Origin: Roseicyclus mahoneyensis
GTDB lineage: Bacteria > Pseudomonadota > Alphaproteobacteria > Rhodobacterales > Rhodobacteraceae
NCBI RefSeq assembly: GCF_003148775.1
Contig: NZ_QGGW01000001.1
Span: forward strand, 558,001 to 622,000
Direction of reading: 5' to 3'
DNA: 64,000 nt
Below the pieces are notes generated by a model that saw only the letters and a program-made list of their open reading frames with translations, was not told the origin of the DNA and did no database searches. Made by a program: the position numbers and the translations under genes. Numbering within the stretch: position 1 is the stretch's first letter; the number at the start of each line of letters is the position of its first letter. Below, piece after piece: positions 8,166 to 16,703 of this stretch.

Positions 8166-9983
8166 TCAGTCTTGGACCCACCAGACATCGGGATGCCAGC
8201 CGATGAAATCGCCGTAGATCGGGATGGTGTCCGGAAAGCGGTGTCTTGCATCATGGGCGATACGGCTGACGGGATTGTGCCAGAAGGGCACGACATAGCG
8301 CTCTGCCGTCAGCACCCGATCCAGCGCGCGCACGGCAGCCACATAATCCTCCTGGCTCTCGGAATTGAGCATCCTGTCGATCATCGCCTCGATCGCCGGA
8401 TGACAGGCCCCCATCAGGTTGCGCGACCCGGTGACATCGACCATGTCGCAGCCCCAATAGCTGTACTGCTCGTTTCCGGGGCTGAGCGAGAGGCCGTAGC
8501 GCTCATAGATCATGTCGAAATCGAAGGTGTCGCGCCGCTCGCGGAATTGTGCCGCATCCACACGGGCCACCTCGACGAAGATGCCCAAACGCGCCAGCGC
8601 CTCGGTGTAGATGTTCACGATCGCCTCGTTCTCAGACGATCCGGTCTGCAGCAAGATCTCGAAGGTGAAGGGCGCGCCGTCGGGCGTCGTCATCACGCCG
8701 TTCTGCACGGTAAAGCCTGCCTCCTCCATCGCGGCCAGGGCCGCCACGATGCCCGCGCGGTTGCGTTCCGTGCCGTCCGAGACGGGCATCTCATAGCCCT
8801 CGAGCGTGCCGGGCAGCAGGTCGGCCGCGAAAGGTGCGAGAAACTCGGCGACGCGCCCCTCGGCCTGGCCGGGCAGCATCGCAAGTGGTGAGTTGGCGAA
8901 ATAGGAGGTGATGCGCGGGTCCACCCCGCCATTGAGCGTCTGGTTGATGAATTCGGCCGGAAAGGCCCGGATCATCGCCTCGCGCACCCGCCAGTCGGAA
9001 AATCCGGGCTGGCGCGTGTTCATCACGAAACCAGTCATGCCCGAGGGGCGTTGATGCGGCACCTCGGACAGCACGATGTCGCCTGAGCGCACGCGGGGGA
9101 AATCGTAATTCGTAGCCCAAGCCTGCGCCGAGGTCTCGCGCATCACCGTCAGAAGGCCCGAGGTGAAGGCCTCCGTCATCGCGGTGCCGTCGGCGAAGAA
9201 TTCCATACGTACCTCGTCGATCACGTTCGTGCCGCGCCGGAACGGAAGGTCGGCGCCCCAGTACTCGGGATTGCGGCGCAAGGTGACGAAGCGCCCGGCC
9301 TCGAACCGATCGACGACATAAGGCGCGCTGGCGATGGGGATCACGTCGAGCCCGGACTGGGTGAAATCGCGCCCCTCCCACTGCGCGGCCTGTAAGATCG
9401 GGCGCAGGCCCATGATCATCGCAAGTTCGCGGTCGGGATCGGAAAAGCTGATGCGGACAGAGCGTTCGCCCGTGGCCTCGATGCCGGACACACGGGTCCA
9501 TGCGCCCAGATAGCGCGGGTGACCAACGGTGCCGAGGGTTTCCATCGACCAGATGACATCGGCGACGGTGACCGGGCTGCCATCCGAGAATCGCGCCTCG
9601 GGGCGGAGGGTGAACTCGACCCAGGCATGATCGGGCGCGACTTCGACCGATTCGGCCAAAAGGCCGTAGAGCGTGAAGGGTTCATCCCAGGACCGCCCCA
9701 TGAGCGATTCGTAGGCCAGAAGCCGCAGCTGCCACGGCACCGAGCCTGCCCGGATATGCGGATTGAGACTGTCGAAACTGCCCACCTCGCCCGTTACGAC
9801 ACGCCCGCCGGTGGGCGCGTCGGGGTTGGCATAGGGCAGATGGGTGAAGTCGGGCGGCAGCGCTGGTTCCCCATACATTGCGATTGCGGGCATGGGTTGC
9901 GCCATACCTGCCCCGGTCAGCCCGACCGACAGCACCAAGGCGGCCAGAGCCCGACTTGCGTGGTGGAAACATTTCGTGTGCAT
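8166..9983 (-). CDS. extracellular solute-binding protein family 5, YejA-like
   Basis: The 605-residue periplasmic protein has a signal peptide (residues 1-28, ending AGMAQ). The lobes are of family-5 type: MYGEPALPPDFTHLPYANPD, the LYGLLAESVEVAPD strand, FTLRPEARFSDGSPVTVADV and YWGCDMVDVTGSRNLMG. The length and the long second lobe match the YejA group, which binds peptides or microcin-C-like compounds for an ABC importer. No permease or ATPase genes follow, so the transporter partner must be elsewhere or this is an orphan receptor. The baeRF gene follows 92 bases downstream on the same strand. Confidence 0.9.
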   Translation of the reverse strand: MHTKCFHHASRALAALVLSVGLTGAGMAQPMPAIAMYGEPALPPDFTHLPYANPDAPTGGRVVTGEVGSFDSLNPHIRAGSVPWQLRLLAYESLMGRSWDEPFTLYGLLAESVEVAPDHAWVEFTLRPEARFSDGSPVTVADVIWSMETLGTVGHPRYLGAWTRVSGIEATGERSVRISFSDPDRELAMIMGLRPILQAAQWEGRDFTQSGLDVIPIASAPYVVDRFEAGRFVTLRRNPEYWGADLPFRRGTNVIDEVRMEFFADGTAMTEAFTSGLLTVMRETSAQAWATNYDFPRVRSGDIVLSEVPHQRPSGMTGFVMNTRQPGFSDWRVREAMIRAFPAEFINQTLNGGVDPRITSYFANSPLAMLPGQAEGRVAEFLAPFAADLLPGTLEGYEMPVSDGTERNRAGIVAALAAMEEAGFTVQNGVMTTPDGAPFTFEILLQTGSSENEAIVNIYTEALARLGIFVEVARVDAAQFRERRDTFDFDMIYERYGLSLSPGNEQYSYWGCDMVDVTGSRNLMGACHPAIEAMIDRMLNSESQEDYVAAVRALDRVLTAERYVVPFWHNPVSRIAHDARHRFPDTIPIYGDFIGWHPDVWWVQD

Positions 9984-10060
9984 CTGCTGACAATCCCCGC
10001 TGCCTCAATTTTCATTGGCCTCACGCTACCTGCGGCGGATTTTCTTTTCAAACTTTTCGG

Positions 10061-10090
10061 TTGGACAAGGCCCAACCCATTGCTTATAAA
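10061..10090 (+). promoter_or_regulatory. sigma70-type promoter of an orphan small RNA
   Basis: TTGGAC (10061-10066) and TATAAA (10085-10090) are separated by 18 bases, or by 17 if the -10 is read as TTATAA. This is the best consensus-like promoter in the gap. It points away from the YejA-like gene towards a hairpin and a strong terminator, with no ORF between. Confidence 0.6.
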
Positions 10091-10096
10091 GGTGTC

Positions 10097-10172
10097 ACTG
10101 CTCGATAGGTTTCTTGCCTGTATGAAACCTGCCTCAATAACTGAACGCCGGCTTCGTGCCGGCGTTTTTTTT
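10097..10172 (+). ncRNA. candidate small RNA of about 76 nt
   Basis: Downstream of the promoter at 10061-10090 the sequence forms a first hairpin, AGGTTTC (10107-10113) with GAAACCT (10124-10130) around a 10-base loop. Then comes a single-stranded GCCTCAATAACT stretch and the Rho-independent terminator at 10144-10172. No start codon with a ribosome-binding site opens a meaningful frame. Promoter, internal stem and terminator together fit a short trans-acting RNA. I cannot assign it to a named family, and homology to known Rhodobacter small RNAs is untested. Confidence 0.5.
10144..10172 (+). terminator. strong Rho-independent terminator
   Basis: AACGCCGGC (10144-10152) pairs perfectly with GCCGGCGTT (10158-10166) around a TTCGT loop and is followed by six T. 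No protein gene lies upstream on this strand within the gap, so the terminator must belong to a non-coding transcript. Confidence 0.9.
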
Positions 10173-10257
10173 GGCAGAATCGCACCCCGCTGCCCCTGTT
10201 CATCTCGCAGGTGCAGCATTAGTCTGCTCGCGCAGACATGCGACGAGGAGCAGACCC

Positions 10258-11043
10258 ATGGCGATCACAACAGACCTGTCCGGCAAGACCGCGGTTATCA
10301 CCGGATCGAATTCGGGCATCGGCCTCGGCATCGCGCGGGAACTGGCCAAGGCGGGGGCGAATGTCGTGTTGAATTCCTTCACCGACCGCAAGGAAGACCA
10401 CGCACTTGCCGCAGAGATCGCGCGCGTCTGCGGTGTCACGGCCCGCTACATCAAGGCCGACATGTCCAAGGGCGACGAGTGCCGCGCCCTGATCGAAGAG
10501 GCCGGGGCCTGCGATATCCTGGTCAACAACGCGGGCATCCAGCATGTCGCGTGCATCGACGAATTTCCGGTCGAGAAATGGGATGCGATCCTCGCCATCA
10601 ACCTGTCCTCGGCCTTTCACACCACGGCCGTAGCCCTGCCCCTGATGCGCAAGGCAGGCTGGGGCCGGGTCATCAACGTGGCCTCGGCCCATGGCCTGAC
10701 CGCCAGCCCCTACAAATCGGCCTATGTCGCGGCCAAGCATGGCATTGTCGGGCTGACAAAGGTGACGGCGCTGGAATGTGCGGGCCAGTCGATCACGGCA
10801 AATGCGATCTGCCCGGGCTATGTGTTGACGCCGCTGGTCGAGGCGCAGATCCCCGACCAGATGAAGACCCACAACATGGACCGTGACACGGTGGTGCGCG
10901 AGGTGATGCTGGCGCGCCAACCGTCGCGCGAATTCGCCACGGTGGAGCAGTTGGGCGGCACGGCGGTGTTCTTGTGTTCCGAGGCGGCGGCACAGGTGAC
11001 CGGCACCACGATCAGCGTCGATGGCGGCTGGACGGCGATGTAG
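10258..11043 (+). CDS. bdhA: D-3-hydroxybutyrate dehydrogenase
   Basis: The 261-residue short-chain dehydrogenase oxidises (R)-3-hydroxybutyrate to acetoacetate with NAD, a step in polyhydroxybutyrate and ketone-body use. It has the Rossmann GSNSGIGLGIA (about 15-25), NNAGIQHVA (about 90-98), the catalytic Ser-Tyr-Lys (ASAHGLTASPYKSAYVAAKHG) and AICPGYVLTPLVEAQIPDQ, a stretch specific to 3-hydroxybutyrate dehydrogenases. The start ATG is preceded by GAGGAG. The patatin-family lipase gene follows after a repeat element, so the two may form a unit. Confidence 0.93.
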   Translation: MAITTDLSGKTAVITGSNSGIGLGIARELAKAGANVVLNSFTDRKEDHALAAEIARVCGVTARYIKADMSKGDECRALIEEAGACDILVNNAGIQHVACIDEFPVEKWDAILAINLSSAFHTTAVALPLMRKAGWGRVINVASAHGLTASPYKSAYVAAKHGIVGLTKVTALECAGQSITANAICPGYVLTPLVEAQIPDQMKTHNMDRDTVVREVMLARQPSREFATVEQLGGTAVFLCSEAAAQVTGTTISVDGGWTAM

Positions 11044-11109
11044 GGGGCTCTGCCCCCGTCGCGGCCCTCTGGGCCGCGCCACCCCCGGGATATTTTCGAA
11101 ACAGAGAAA
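11044..11109 (+). repeat. GGGGGC..GCCCCC intergenic repeat element, copy 1
   Basis: The element starts right at the bdhA stop. A GGGGGCTCTGCCCCC hairpin is followed by a second stem (GCGGCCC..GGGCCGC), then CCCCCGGGATATTTTCGAAACA. The copy at 31583-31640 has the same order: GGGGGC hairpin, GTCGC stem, CCCCCGGGATATTT and GAAACA. It may double as a transcription terminator for bdhA. These elements are familiar as dispersed intergenic repeats in Rhodobacteraceae. Confidence 0.7.
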
Positions 11110-11121
11110 GTGGATCGGCCG

Positions 11122-12153
11122 ATGGGCGTAAAGCGGATCAATCTCGCCCTGCAAGGCGGCGGCGCGCATGGCGCCTTTACCTGGGGGGCGCTGGACCGGC
11201 TGCTGGAGGAACCCGGGATCGAGATCGCTGGCATGTCGGGCACCTCGGCGGGGGCGCTGAACGGGGCGGCGGTCAAGGCGGGGCTTTTGTCGGGCGGGCG
11301 TGAGGCCGCGCGCGACAATCTGGCTTGGCTCTGGGAACAGGTGGGGGCCGTGACGGACGAAAGGCTGGCCCCTTGGCTGGGCCTTGTGCCGCCCGCCGCC
11401 GTCAGCGCGGCCATCGAGGCCTCGCTGCCCTTCGCACTGGGCGACAGCCTTGGCCGGATGGTCAGCCCCTATGCCTCGGGACCTTTCTACCGCAACCCGC
11501 TGGAACGGATCGTGGCGCGGTTCCGCTACGACAGGGTCTGCGCGCGCAGCGGCCCTGCGCTGGCGATTTGCGCCACCAATGTGCGCACCGGCAAGATCCG
11601 CGTTTTCGAGGGCGATGACATCACGCCCGCCGCGATCATGGCTTCGGCTTGCCTGCCGACGCTGTTCCGCGCGGTCGAGATCGAGGACAAGACCACCGGG
11701 CGGCTGGAGGCCTATTGGGACGGCGGCTATACCGGCAACCCGGCGCTGTTCCCGCTCTTCGCGCCCGATCTGCCGCGCGACATCGTGGTGATCAACATCA
11801 ACCCGCTGCTCCGCGACGCGGTGCCGACGACGGCGCGCGAGATCCAGAACCGGATCAACGAGATCAGTTTCAACGCCTCGCTGCTGCGTGAATTGCGCGC
11901 CATCGACTTCGTGCAGCGGCTGATCGCTGAAGGGCGCATGGACGAGGGGCAGATGAAGCGGGTCTTGATCCATATGATCGCGGATGACGCGCTGATGGGG
12001 CAATTGTCCGTGGCGACCAAGATCGTGCCGGTGCCGTCAGTCCTTCACCAGCTCTTCGAGGCCGGACGCACGGCGGCGTCCGGCTTTCTCGAGGCTCATC
12101 TGGGGCAGATCGGCCAGACGGGCAGCGTCGATCTGCGGGCGATGTTCAGCTGA
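11122..12153 (+). CDS. patatin-like phospholipase family protein
   Basis: The protein (343 residues from the ATG at 11122; a GTG at 11110 is possible) has the patatin Ser-Asp dyad: oxyanion loop GGGAHG, nucleophile elbow GTSAG and the DGG aspartate in YWDGGYTGNPALFPLF. The sequence after the catalytic core (VVININPLLRD, then REIQNRINEISFNASLLREL) matches the DUF3734-type patatin group often found next to bdhA. It probably acts as an acyl hydrolase on lipid or stored ester; the substrate is not determinable. There is no signal peptide, so it is cytoplasmic. Confidence 0.88.
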   Translation: MGVKRINLALQGGGAHGAFTWGALDRLLEEPGIEIAGMSGTSAGALNGAAVKAGLLSGGREAARDNLAWLWEQVGAVTDERLAPWLGLVPPAAVSAAIEASLPFALGDSLGRMVSPYASGPFYRNPLERIVARFRYDRVCARSGPALAICATNVRTGKIRVFEGDDITPAAIMASACLPTLFRAVEIEDKTTGRLEAYWDGGYTGNPALFPLFAPDLPRDIVVININPLLRDAVPTTAREIQNRINEISFNASLLRELRAIDFVQRLIAEGRMDEGQMKRVLIHMIADDALMGQLSVATKIVPVPSVLHQLFEAGRTAASGFLEAHLGQIGQTGSVDLRAMFS

Positions 12154-12159
12154 CCGGCC

Positions 12160-12486
12160 TCAGTCTTCGGTATTGGCGAGCCCGAGGCTCATGACAGGGG
12201 CACCTTGCACCAGATCATAGCCGAATCCGAACACGCCACGATCGAAGATGTAGCCTGCAAAGACATCGACCCCCAGATCGCCCGTACCGAGGTAATAGGT
12301 CACGCCTGCGCCCAGCGTGCTTTCATCGGTCCTGTTGTTTTCCAAAATCCGTGCCGAGACACCGAAATTGGGCTGTTGACCGGCTCCGAAGGTCATCGTG
12401 CCGCCCAGCATGAAGGTGCCATCGGCCAATGCCGGGGAAGCGACCAGAGACAGGGAAACGGCCGCGGCCGCGAAAATGTGTTTCAT
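12160..12486 (-). CDS. small secreted protein, beta-barrel-like
   Basis: The 108-residue product has a clear signal peptide (MKHIFAAAAVSLSLVASPALA, cleavage after ALA). The mature part is rich in Gly, aromatic and alternating hydrophobic residues: TFMLGGTMTFGAG, LGAGVTYYLGTGDLGVDVFAGYIFD, VFGFGYDLVQG. That pattern suggests antiparallel strands, as in small outer-membrane or periplasmic barrel proteins. I do not recognise a family. It is convergent with the patatin gene, with six bases between the stops. Confidence 0.75.
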   Translation of the reverse strand: MKHIFAAAAVSLSLVASPALADGTFMLGGTMTFGAGQQPNFGVSARILENNRTDESTLGAGVTYYLGTGDLGVDVFAGYIFDRGVFGFGYDLVQGAPVMSLGLANTED

Positions 12487-12586
12487 GGGACTGCTCTCAT
12501 GGTTTCGTTTTGATGTTTTTTCTTATTGTAGCAGGATTGACGCAGGGCACAACCTCTTGTGGTAAGACACAAGCCGCAACCGCCCC

Positions 12587-13204
12587 TCAGACAAGCGAGG
12601 TTACCCAGAGGATCGTTGCGTCATCCTCGGACAACGAGATCACGTTGTGCCCCATCGACGCGTCGTAGTAGGCGCTGTCGCCGCGCCTGAGATCGACGGG
12701 GGCATAGAACTCCGTCATCAGCCGCACCACGCCGGTCAGGACATAAAGGAATTCCTCGCCGTCATGGCGCACCCAGCCATCGAATTCCTCGAAGCTGCGG
12801 GCGCGGATACGGGCGCGGTAGGGCAGCATCGTCTTGCGCGTCAGCGCACCGGCCAAGAGCTCATGCTCGTAGGTGGCGGTTGCATGCGCTTGCCCCTCGC
12901 CGGTGCGGGTCACCGCCATCCTGCCGTTGACGCGCGGATCCGTCGGTGGCGTGAACAGCTGTGGCACGGTGATCCCCAGCCCCTGCGCCAGCTTCTTCAG
13001 CGCCTCGTAGGTCGGCGACATCTGTCCGTTCTCGATCTTGGAGAGCGTTGAGCGCGCCAACCCCGCCTGACCCGCCGCCTGTTCCAGCGTCCAGTCGCGC
13101 GCACGCCTCAGGTCGCGCACGCGCGCGCCGAGGTCGACGGGCTGCGGCAAGGTGGCATCGCCGCTTGCGCGGGCAAGCCGGATCAGGCTCGGTTCGTCCT
13201 TCAT
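12587..13204 (-). CDS. XRE-family regulator with C-terminal cupin domain
   Basis: The 205-residue protein has an N-terminal helix-turn-helix (about 27-82: LGARVRDLRRARDWTLEQAA, then LARSTLSKIENGQMSPTYEA). It is followed by a cupin beta-barrel (about 110-205: RARSFEEFDGWVRHDGEEFL, YVLTGVVRLMTEF, MGHNVISLSEDDATILWVTS). Proteins of this architecture usually sense a small metabolite and control an adjacent catabolic or efflux gene. It is divergent from the acyl-CoA ligase gene with a 68-base gap, so that operon is its likely target. Confidence 0.9.
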   Translation of the reverse strand: MKDEPSLIRLARASGDATLPQPVDLGARVRDLRRARDWTLEQAAGQAGLARSTLSKIENGQMSPTYEALKKLAQGLGITVPQLFTPPTDPRVNGRMAVTRTGEGQAHATATYEHELLAGALTRKTMLPYRARIRARSFEEFDGWVRHDGEEFLYVLTGVVRLMTEFYAPVDLRRGDSAYYDASMGHNVISLSEDDATILWVTSLV

Positions 13205-13272
13205 GATGACAGGCCATTAGCGGGCCGTGCGGCGACTTGCAACGCGGCGGAGGCGCGCGTAATCGGCAAGCC

Positions 13273-14754
13273 ATGCAGCCCTGCCCCGCGCCCTTCAACC
13301 TTGCCGATCACGTCCTGTCCGCCGGGCGCGACACGCCCGACAAGATCGCGCTGGCGGTTCTGGGTCCGACACGCGCCGAACGGTGGAGTTTCGCGCGGCT
13401 GGAGGCGGCCGTCAGGGCGGTGGCAGGCGGCCTCTTGGCGCTGGGGCTGACGCCCGGCGCGCACATCCTTCTGCGCCTTGGCAACACACCCGAGTTTCCG
13501 ATCGCCTTTCTTGGCTGCGTGGCGGCGGGCCTGATCCCGGTGCCCACAGCCGAGGGGCTGACGCAACCGGAGTTGGACAAGCTGACCCCGCTGGTCGCGC
13601 CCAAAACCATCCTGGCCGCACCCGGGCTGGCCCTGCCCACATCCCCGCCCTGCCCGGTGTTGACCGATCTGACTGCCCTGATGGGCCATGCCCCGGCGGA
13701 TTACGTCATGGGCAGCCCCGACCGTCTTGCCTATCTGGTTTTCACCTCGGGCTCGTCCGGCACGCCCAAGCCGGTGGCCCATGCCCATCGCGCGATCTGG
13801 GCGCGCCAGATGATGTGGGCCGGCTGGTACGGGCTGAGGCAAGACGACCGGATGCTGCATGCCGGCGCCTTCAACTGGACCTTCACGCTCGGCACCGGGC
13901 TGCTCGATCCTTGGGCGATCGGGGCGACGGCGCTCATCCCGGCGCCTGGAACACCGCCCGAGGCGTTGGCGCTGCTGCTCAGACGCCATGACGCAACGCT
14001 CTTTGCCGCGGCGCCCGGCGTTTTCCGCAAGCTGCTCGCAGGCGACGCGCCCCTGCCCTTGCCCACCTTGCGCCATGCGCTCGCGGCGGGCGAGAAACTG
14101 CCCGAGGCGTTGCGCAGCCGCTGGCAGGCCGCGACGGGCACGACCATCCACGAGGCGCTCGGCATGTCGGAATGCTCCACCTTCGTTTCGGGCAGCCCGG
14201 TGCGCCCGGCGCCCGAGGGCACGCTGGGCTACCCGCAGCCCGGTCGCCGCGTCGCCGTCGTGACGCCCGACGGGGCGGAGGTGGCGCCGGGCGAGACAGG
14301 CATCCTTGCCATCCACCGCTCCGATCCGGGTCTGATGCTGGGCTACCTCAGGCAAGATGGCCCCGCCCTGCCCTTGAGCGGCGACTGGTTCCTGACCGGC
14401 GATCTGGTCTCGGCTGAGCCGGATGGCGCGCTTAGCTATCACGGGCGGCGGGACGATCTGATGACCACGGGCGGGTTCCGCGTCTCGCCTCTGGAGGTGG
14501 AGGCGGCGTTTCAGACCGCCCCCGGCCTCATCGACTGCGCAGCCGCCCCGGTCGAGGTCAAGACCGACACCACCGTCATCGCGCTGGCCCATGTCGGTGA
14601 CGCAACGGAGGCCGCCTTGCGCGCGCTGGCCGAGGCACGGCTTGCGCGCTACAAGCAGCCACGGCTCTATATCGCGCTGCCCGCCTTGCCCCGCTCGGCC
14701 AATGGCAAGCTCGACCGACGCGCGCTGGCGCACCTGCTGAAGGACAGGACATGA
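13273..14754 (+). CDS. AMP-forming acyl-CoA synthetase
   Basis: The 493-residue ANL-superfamily enzyme activates a carboxylic acid with ATP and joins it to CoA. It has the P-loop YLVFTSGSSGTPKPVAHAH (about 154-172), the GMSECSTFVSGSP A5-like motif, the hinge GRRDDLMTTGGFRVSP and the C-terminal catalytic-lysine region SANGKLDRRAL. The organisation resembles benzoate-CoA-ligase-like synthetases, but the substrate is not clear. The ATG at 13273 is chosen because the upstream frame is not protein-like. It overlaps the following DsbA-family gene by four bases, indicating an operon. Confidence 0.88.
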   Translation: MQPCPAPFNLADHVLSAGRDTPDKIALAVLGPTRAERWSFARLEAAVRAVAGGLLALGLTPGAHILLRLGNTPEFPIAFLGCVAAGLIPVPTAEGLTQPELDKLTPLVAPKTILAAPGLALPTSPPCPVLTDLTALMGHAPADYVMGSPDRLAYLVFTSGSSGTPKPVAHAHRAIWARQMMWAGWYGLRQDDRMLHAGAFNWTFTLGTGLLDPWAIGATALIPAPGTPPEALALLLRRHDATLFAAAPGVFRKLLAGDAPLPLPTLRHALAAGEKLPEALRSRWQAATGTTIHEALGMSECSTFVSGSPVRPAPEGTLGYPQPGRRVAVVTPDGAEVAPGETGILAIHRSDPGLMLGYLRQDGPALPLSGDWFLTGDLVSAEPDGALSYHGRRDDLMTTGGFRVSPLEVEAAFQTAPGLIDCAAAPVEVKTDTTVIALAHVGDATEAALRALAEARLARYKQPRLYIALPALPRSANGKLDRRALAHLLKDRT

Positions 14755-15398
14755 TCACGCTCGACATCCTCAGCGACCCGATCTGCCCATGGTGCTACAT
14801 CGGCTGGGCCAACCTTGCCCGCGCGCTCGAGGCGCGGCCCGATCACCCCTTTGTCATCGAATGGCACCCGTTCCAGCTCAACCCCGAGATGCCGCCGGGC
14901 GGCATGGACCGCCGCGCCTATCTGGAGGCCAAGTTCGGCGGCAAGGATCGGGCGGTCCAGGCCTATCTGCCAGTGCTGCAACATGCGCAGAAGGTGGGCC
15001 TTGCCCTGAACCTCGAGGCCATCCCGCGCACGCCGAGCACGCTCGACGCGCACCGCCTGATCCATTGGGCGGGGATCGAAGGGCGTCAGACGCCTGTCGT
15101 TCTGGCGCTGTTCCGGGCCTATTTCGTCGATGGCCGCGACATCGGCGACGCTGCCACGCTTGCCGACATCGCCCAGAGCGCCGGCATGGATCGCGCCCTG
15201 ACCGAGACGCTTCTGGCAGGCCCTTCCGACACTGATGACATCCGCGCCCGCGACACCCATGCACGGTCACGCGGCGTCAACGGGGTGCCGACCTTCGTCA
15301 TCGCCAACAGCCATGTGCTGACCGGCGCGCAGCCCACTGAAACCTGGCTCTCGGTCATCGACGAGATCACCGGGCAGCTTGGCGCGGAGGGCACTTGA
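14751..15398 (+). CDS. DsbA-family oxidoreductase (FrnE/HCCA isomerase-like)
   Basis: The 215-residue thioredoxin-fold protein starts MITLDILSDPICPWCYIGWA, with a CPWC pair at residues 12-15, and has the cis-proline loop GVNGVPTFVI near the C-terminus. There is no signal peptide, so it acts in the cytoplasm. It belongs with FrnE-type DsbA proteins rather than 2-hydroxychromene isomerases that have lost the cysteines. Its coupling to the acyl-CoA ligase suggests work on a related substrate or polyketide-like compound; that is inference. Confidence 0.88.
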   Translation: MITLDILSDPICPWCYIGWANLARALEARPDHPFVIEWHPFQLNPEMPPGGMDRRAYLEAKFGGKDRAVQAYLPVLQHAQKVGLALNLEAIPRTPSTLDAHRLIHWAGIEGRQTPVVLALFRAYFVDGRDIGDAATLADIAQSAGMDRALTETLLAGPSDTDDIRARDTHARSRGVNGVPTFVIANSHVLTGAQPTETWLSVIDEITGQLGAEGT

Positions 15399-15453
15399 GC
15401 CATTCATCTTCCTCCAGATACGGACGGCGCAACGTCCCCTCAGAGCGCAGGAC

Positions 15454-16668
15454 ATGAGCATGGGCGCGCCCCCGGCCCCCCGCCTCTCGCGCGGAGAATT
15501 CATCGCGCTGATGGGGATGATCTTTGCGACCGTCGCCTTTTCCATCGACGCGATGCTGCCCGCCCTGCCCGAGATCGCGCAGGCGCTGACGCCGGGTGAT
15601 CCCAACCTCGCGCAACTCGTTCTGACCAGTTTCGTCCTCGGCCTCGGGATCGGCACGCTCTTCACCGGGCCGCTGTCGGACAGTTTCGGGCGCAAGCCGG
15701 TCATCATGGCGGGTGCCGCGCTCTACGTGATCGGCGCGATTCTGGCGTGGGTGGCGCCCTCGCTCGAACTGCTTCTGGCCGCGCGCATCTTGCAAGGGCT
15801 TGGCGCGGCGGGGCCCCGCGTGGTGGCCACCGCGATCATCCGCGACCTCTATTCGGGCCGCGCGATGGCACAGATCGTCAGCTTCGCCATGCTGATCTTC
15901 ACCATCTTCCCCGCCGTCGCCCCCATGATCGGGGCCGTGATCATCTGGGGCTTTGGCTGGCGCGCGATCTTTCTGGCCTTCTTGATCTTCTCTGCGCTCT
16001 CGGTCGGCTGGTTGCTCATCCGTCAGCCCGAGACCCTGCCGCGCGCGGCGCGCCGTCCCTTCCGGTTGAGCCCGCTGTGGGAGGCGTTCCGCGAAACGCT
16101 GGTCCTGCGTCAGATGCAACTGTCGATTGTGGTGCAGACCCTGATCTTCGGCACGCTCTTCGGTACCATTTCCTCGATCCAGCCGATCTTCGACGAGACC
16201 TTCGGCCGGGCGGCGAGCTTTCCGTTCTGGTTCGCTTTCATTGCGGCGGTGGCAGCCCCGGCGGCCCCGATCAACGGGATTTTGGTTATTCGGCTGGGCA
16301 TGCGCCCGCTGGTACGCCGGGCGCTTCTGGCGCAAATGCTGACCTCGGCTTTCGTGGCGGGCCTTTTCGCCTTTGGCAGCCTTGATGCGGCGGGCTTCTG
16401 GGTCTTCTTCGCCTGGTCGTGCAGCGTCTTCGCTCTGGCGGGATTCACCATCGGCAACCTCAACGCGCTGGCGCTGGAGCCTTTGGGCCATATCGCGGGC
16501 ATGGCGGCGTCCGTCATGGGCGCGCTGGCAACCGTGGGCGGCGCGGCGATCGGGGCCGTCATCGGGCAGTTCTTCGACGGCACGCCCCTGCCGCTCATCC
16601 TTGGCGCGGCAATCTTGTCGGGCCTCGGCGCGCTGGTGATGATCTGGATGCCACGCGACCGGGGATAA
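15454..16668 (+). CDS. MFS multidrug efflux transporter, Bcr/CflA type
   Basis: The 404-residue protein has about twelve transmembrane segments. The Bcr/CflA N-terminal signature appears as FSIDAMLPALPEIAQAL, followed by the MFS motif GPLSDSFGRKPVIMAG and the drug-efflux motif LQGLGAAGPRVVATAIIRDL. It probably exports small toxic compounds in exchange for protons. The start at 15454 follows a CGCAGG site; an ATG two codons later is equally possible. It lies 55 bases after the DsbA-family gene and is convergent with mfd. Confidence 0.9.
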   Translation: MSMGAPPAPRLSRGEFIALMGMIFATVAFSIDAMLPALPEIAQALTPGDPNLAQLVLTSFVLGLGIGTLFTGPLSDSFGRKPVIMAGAALYVIGAILAWVAPSLELLLAARILQGLGAAGPRVVATAIIRDLYSGRAMAQIVSFAMLIFTIFPAVAPMIGAVIIWGFGWRAIFLAFLIFSALSVGWLLIRQPETLPRAARRPFRLSPLWEAFRETLVLRQMQLSIVVQTLIFGTLFGTISSIQPIFDETFGRAASFPFWFAFIAAVAAPAAPINGILVIRLGMRPLVRRALLAQMLTSAFVAGLFAFGSLDAAGFWVFFAWSCSVFALAGFTIGNLNALALEPLGHIAGMAASVMGALATVGGAAIGAVIGQFFDGTPLPLILGAAILSGLGALVMIWMPRDRG

Positions 16669-16703
16669 GGCTACGCGCTTTGGGCGCGACCCAGGCCAAG
16701 GGC

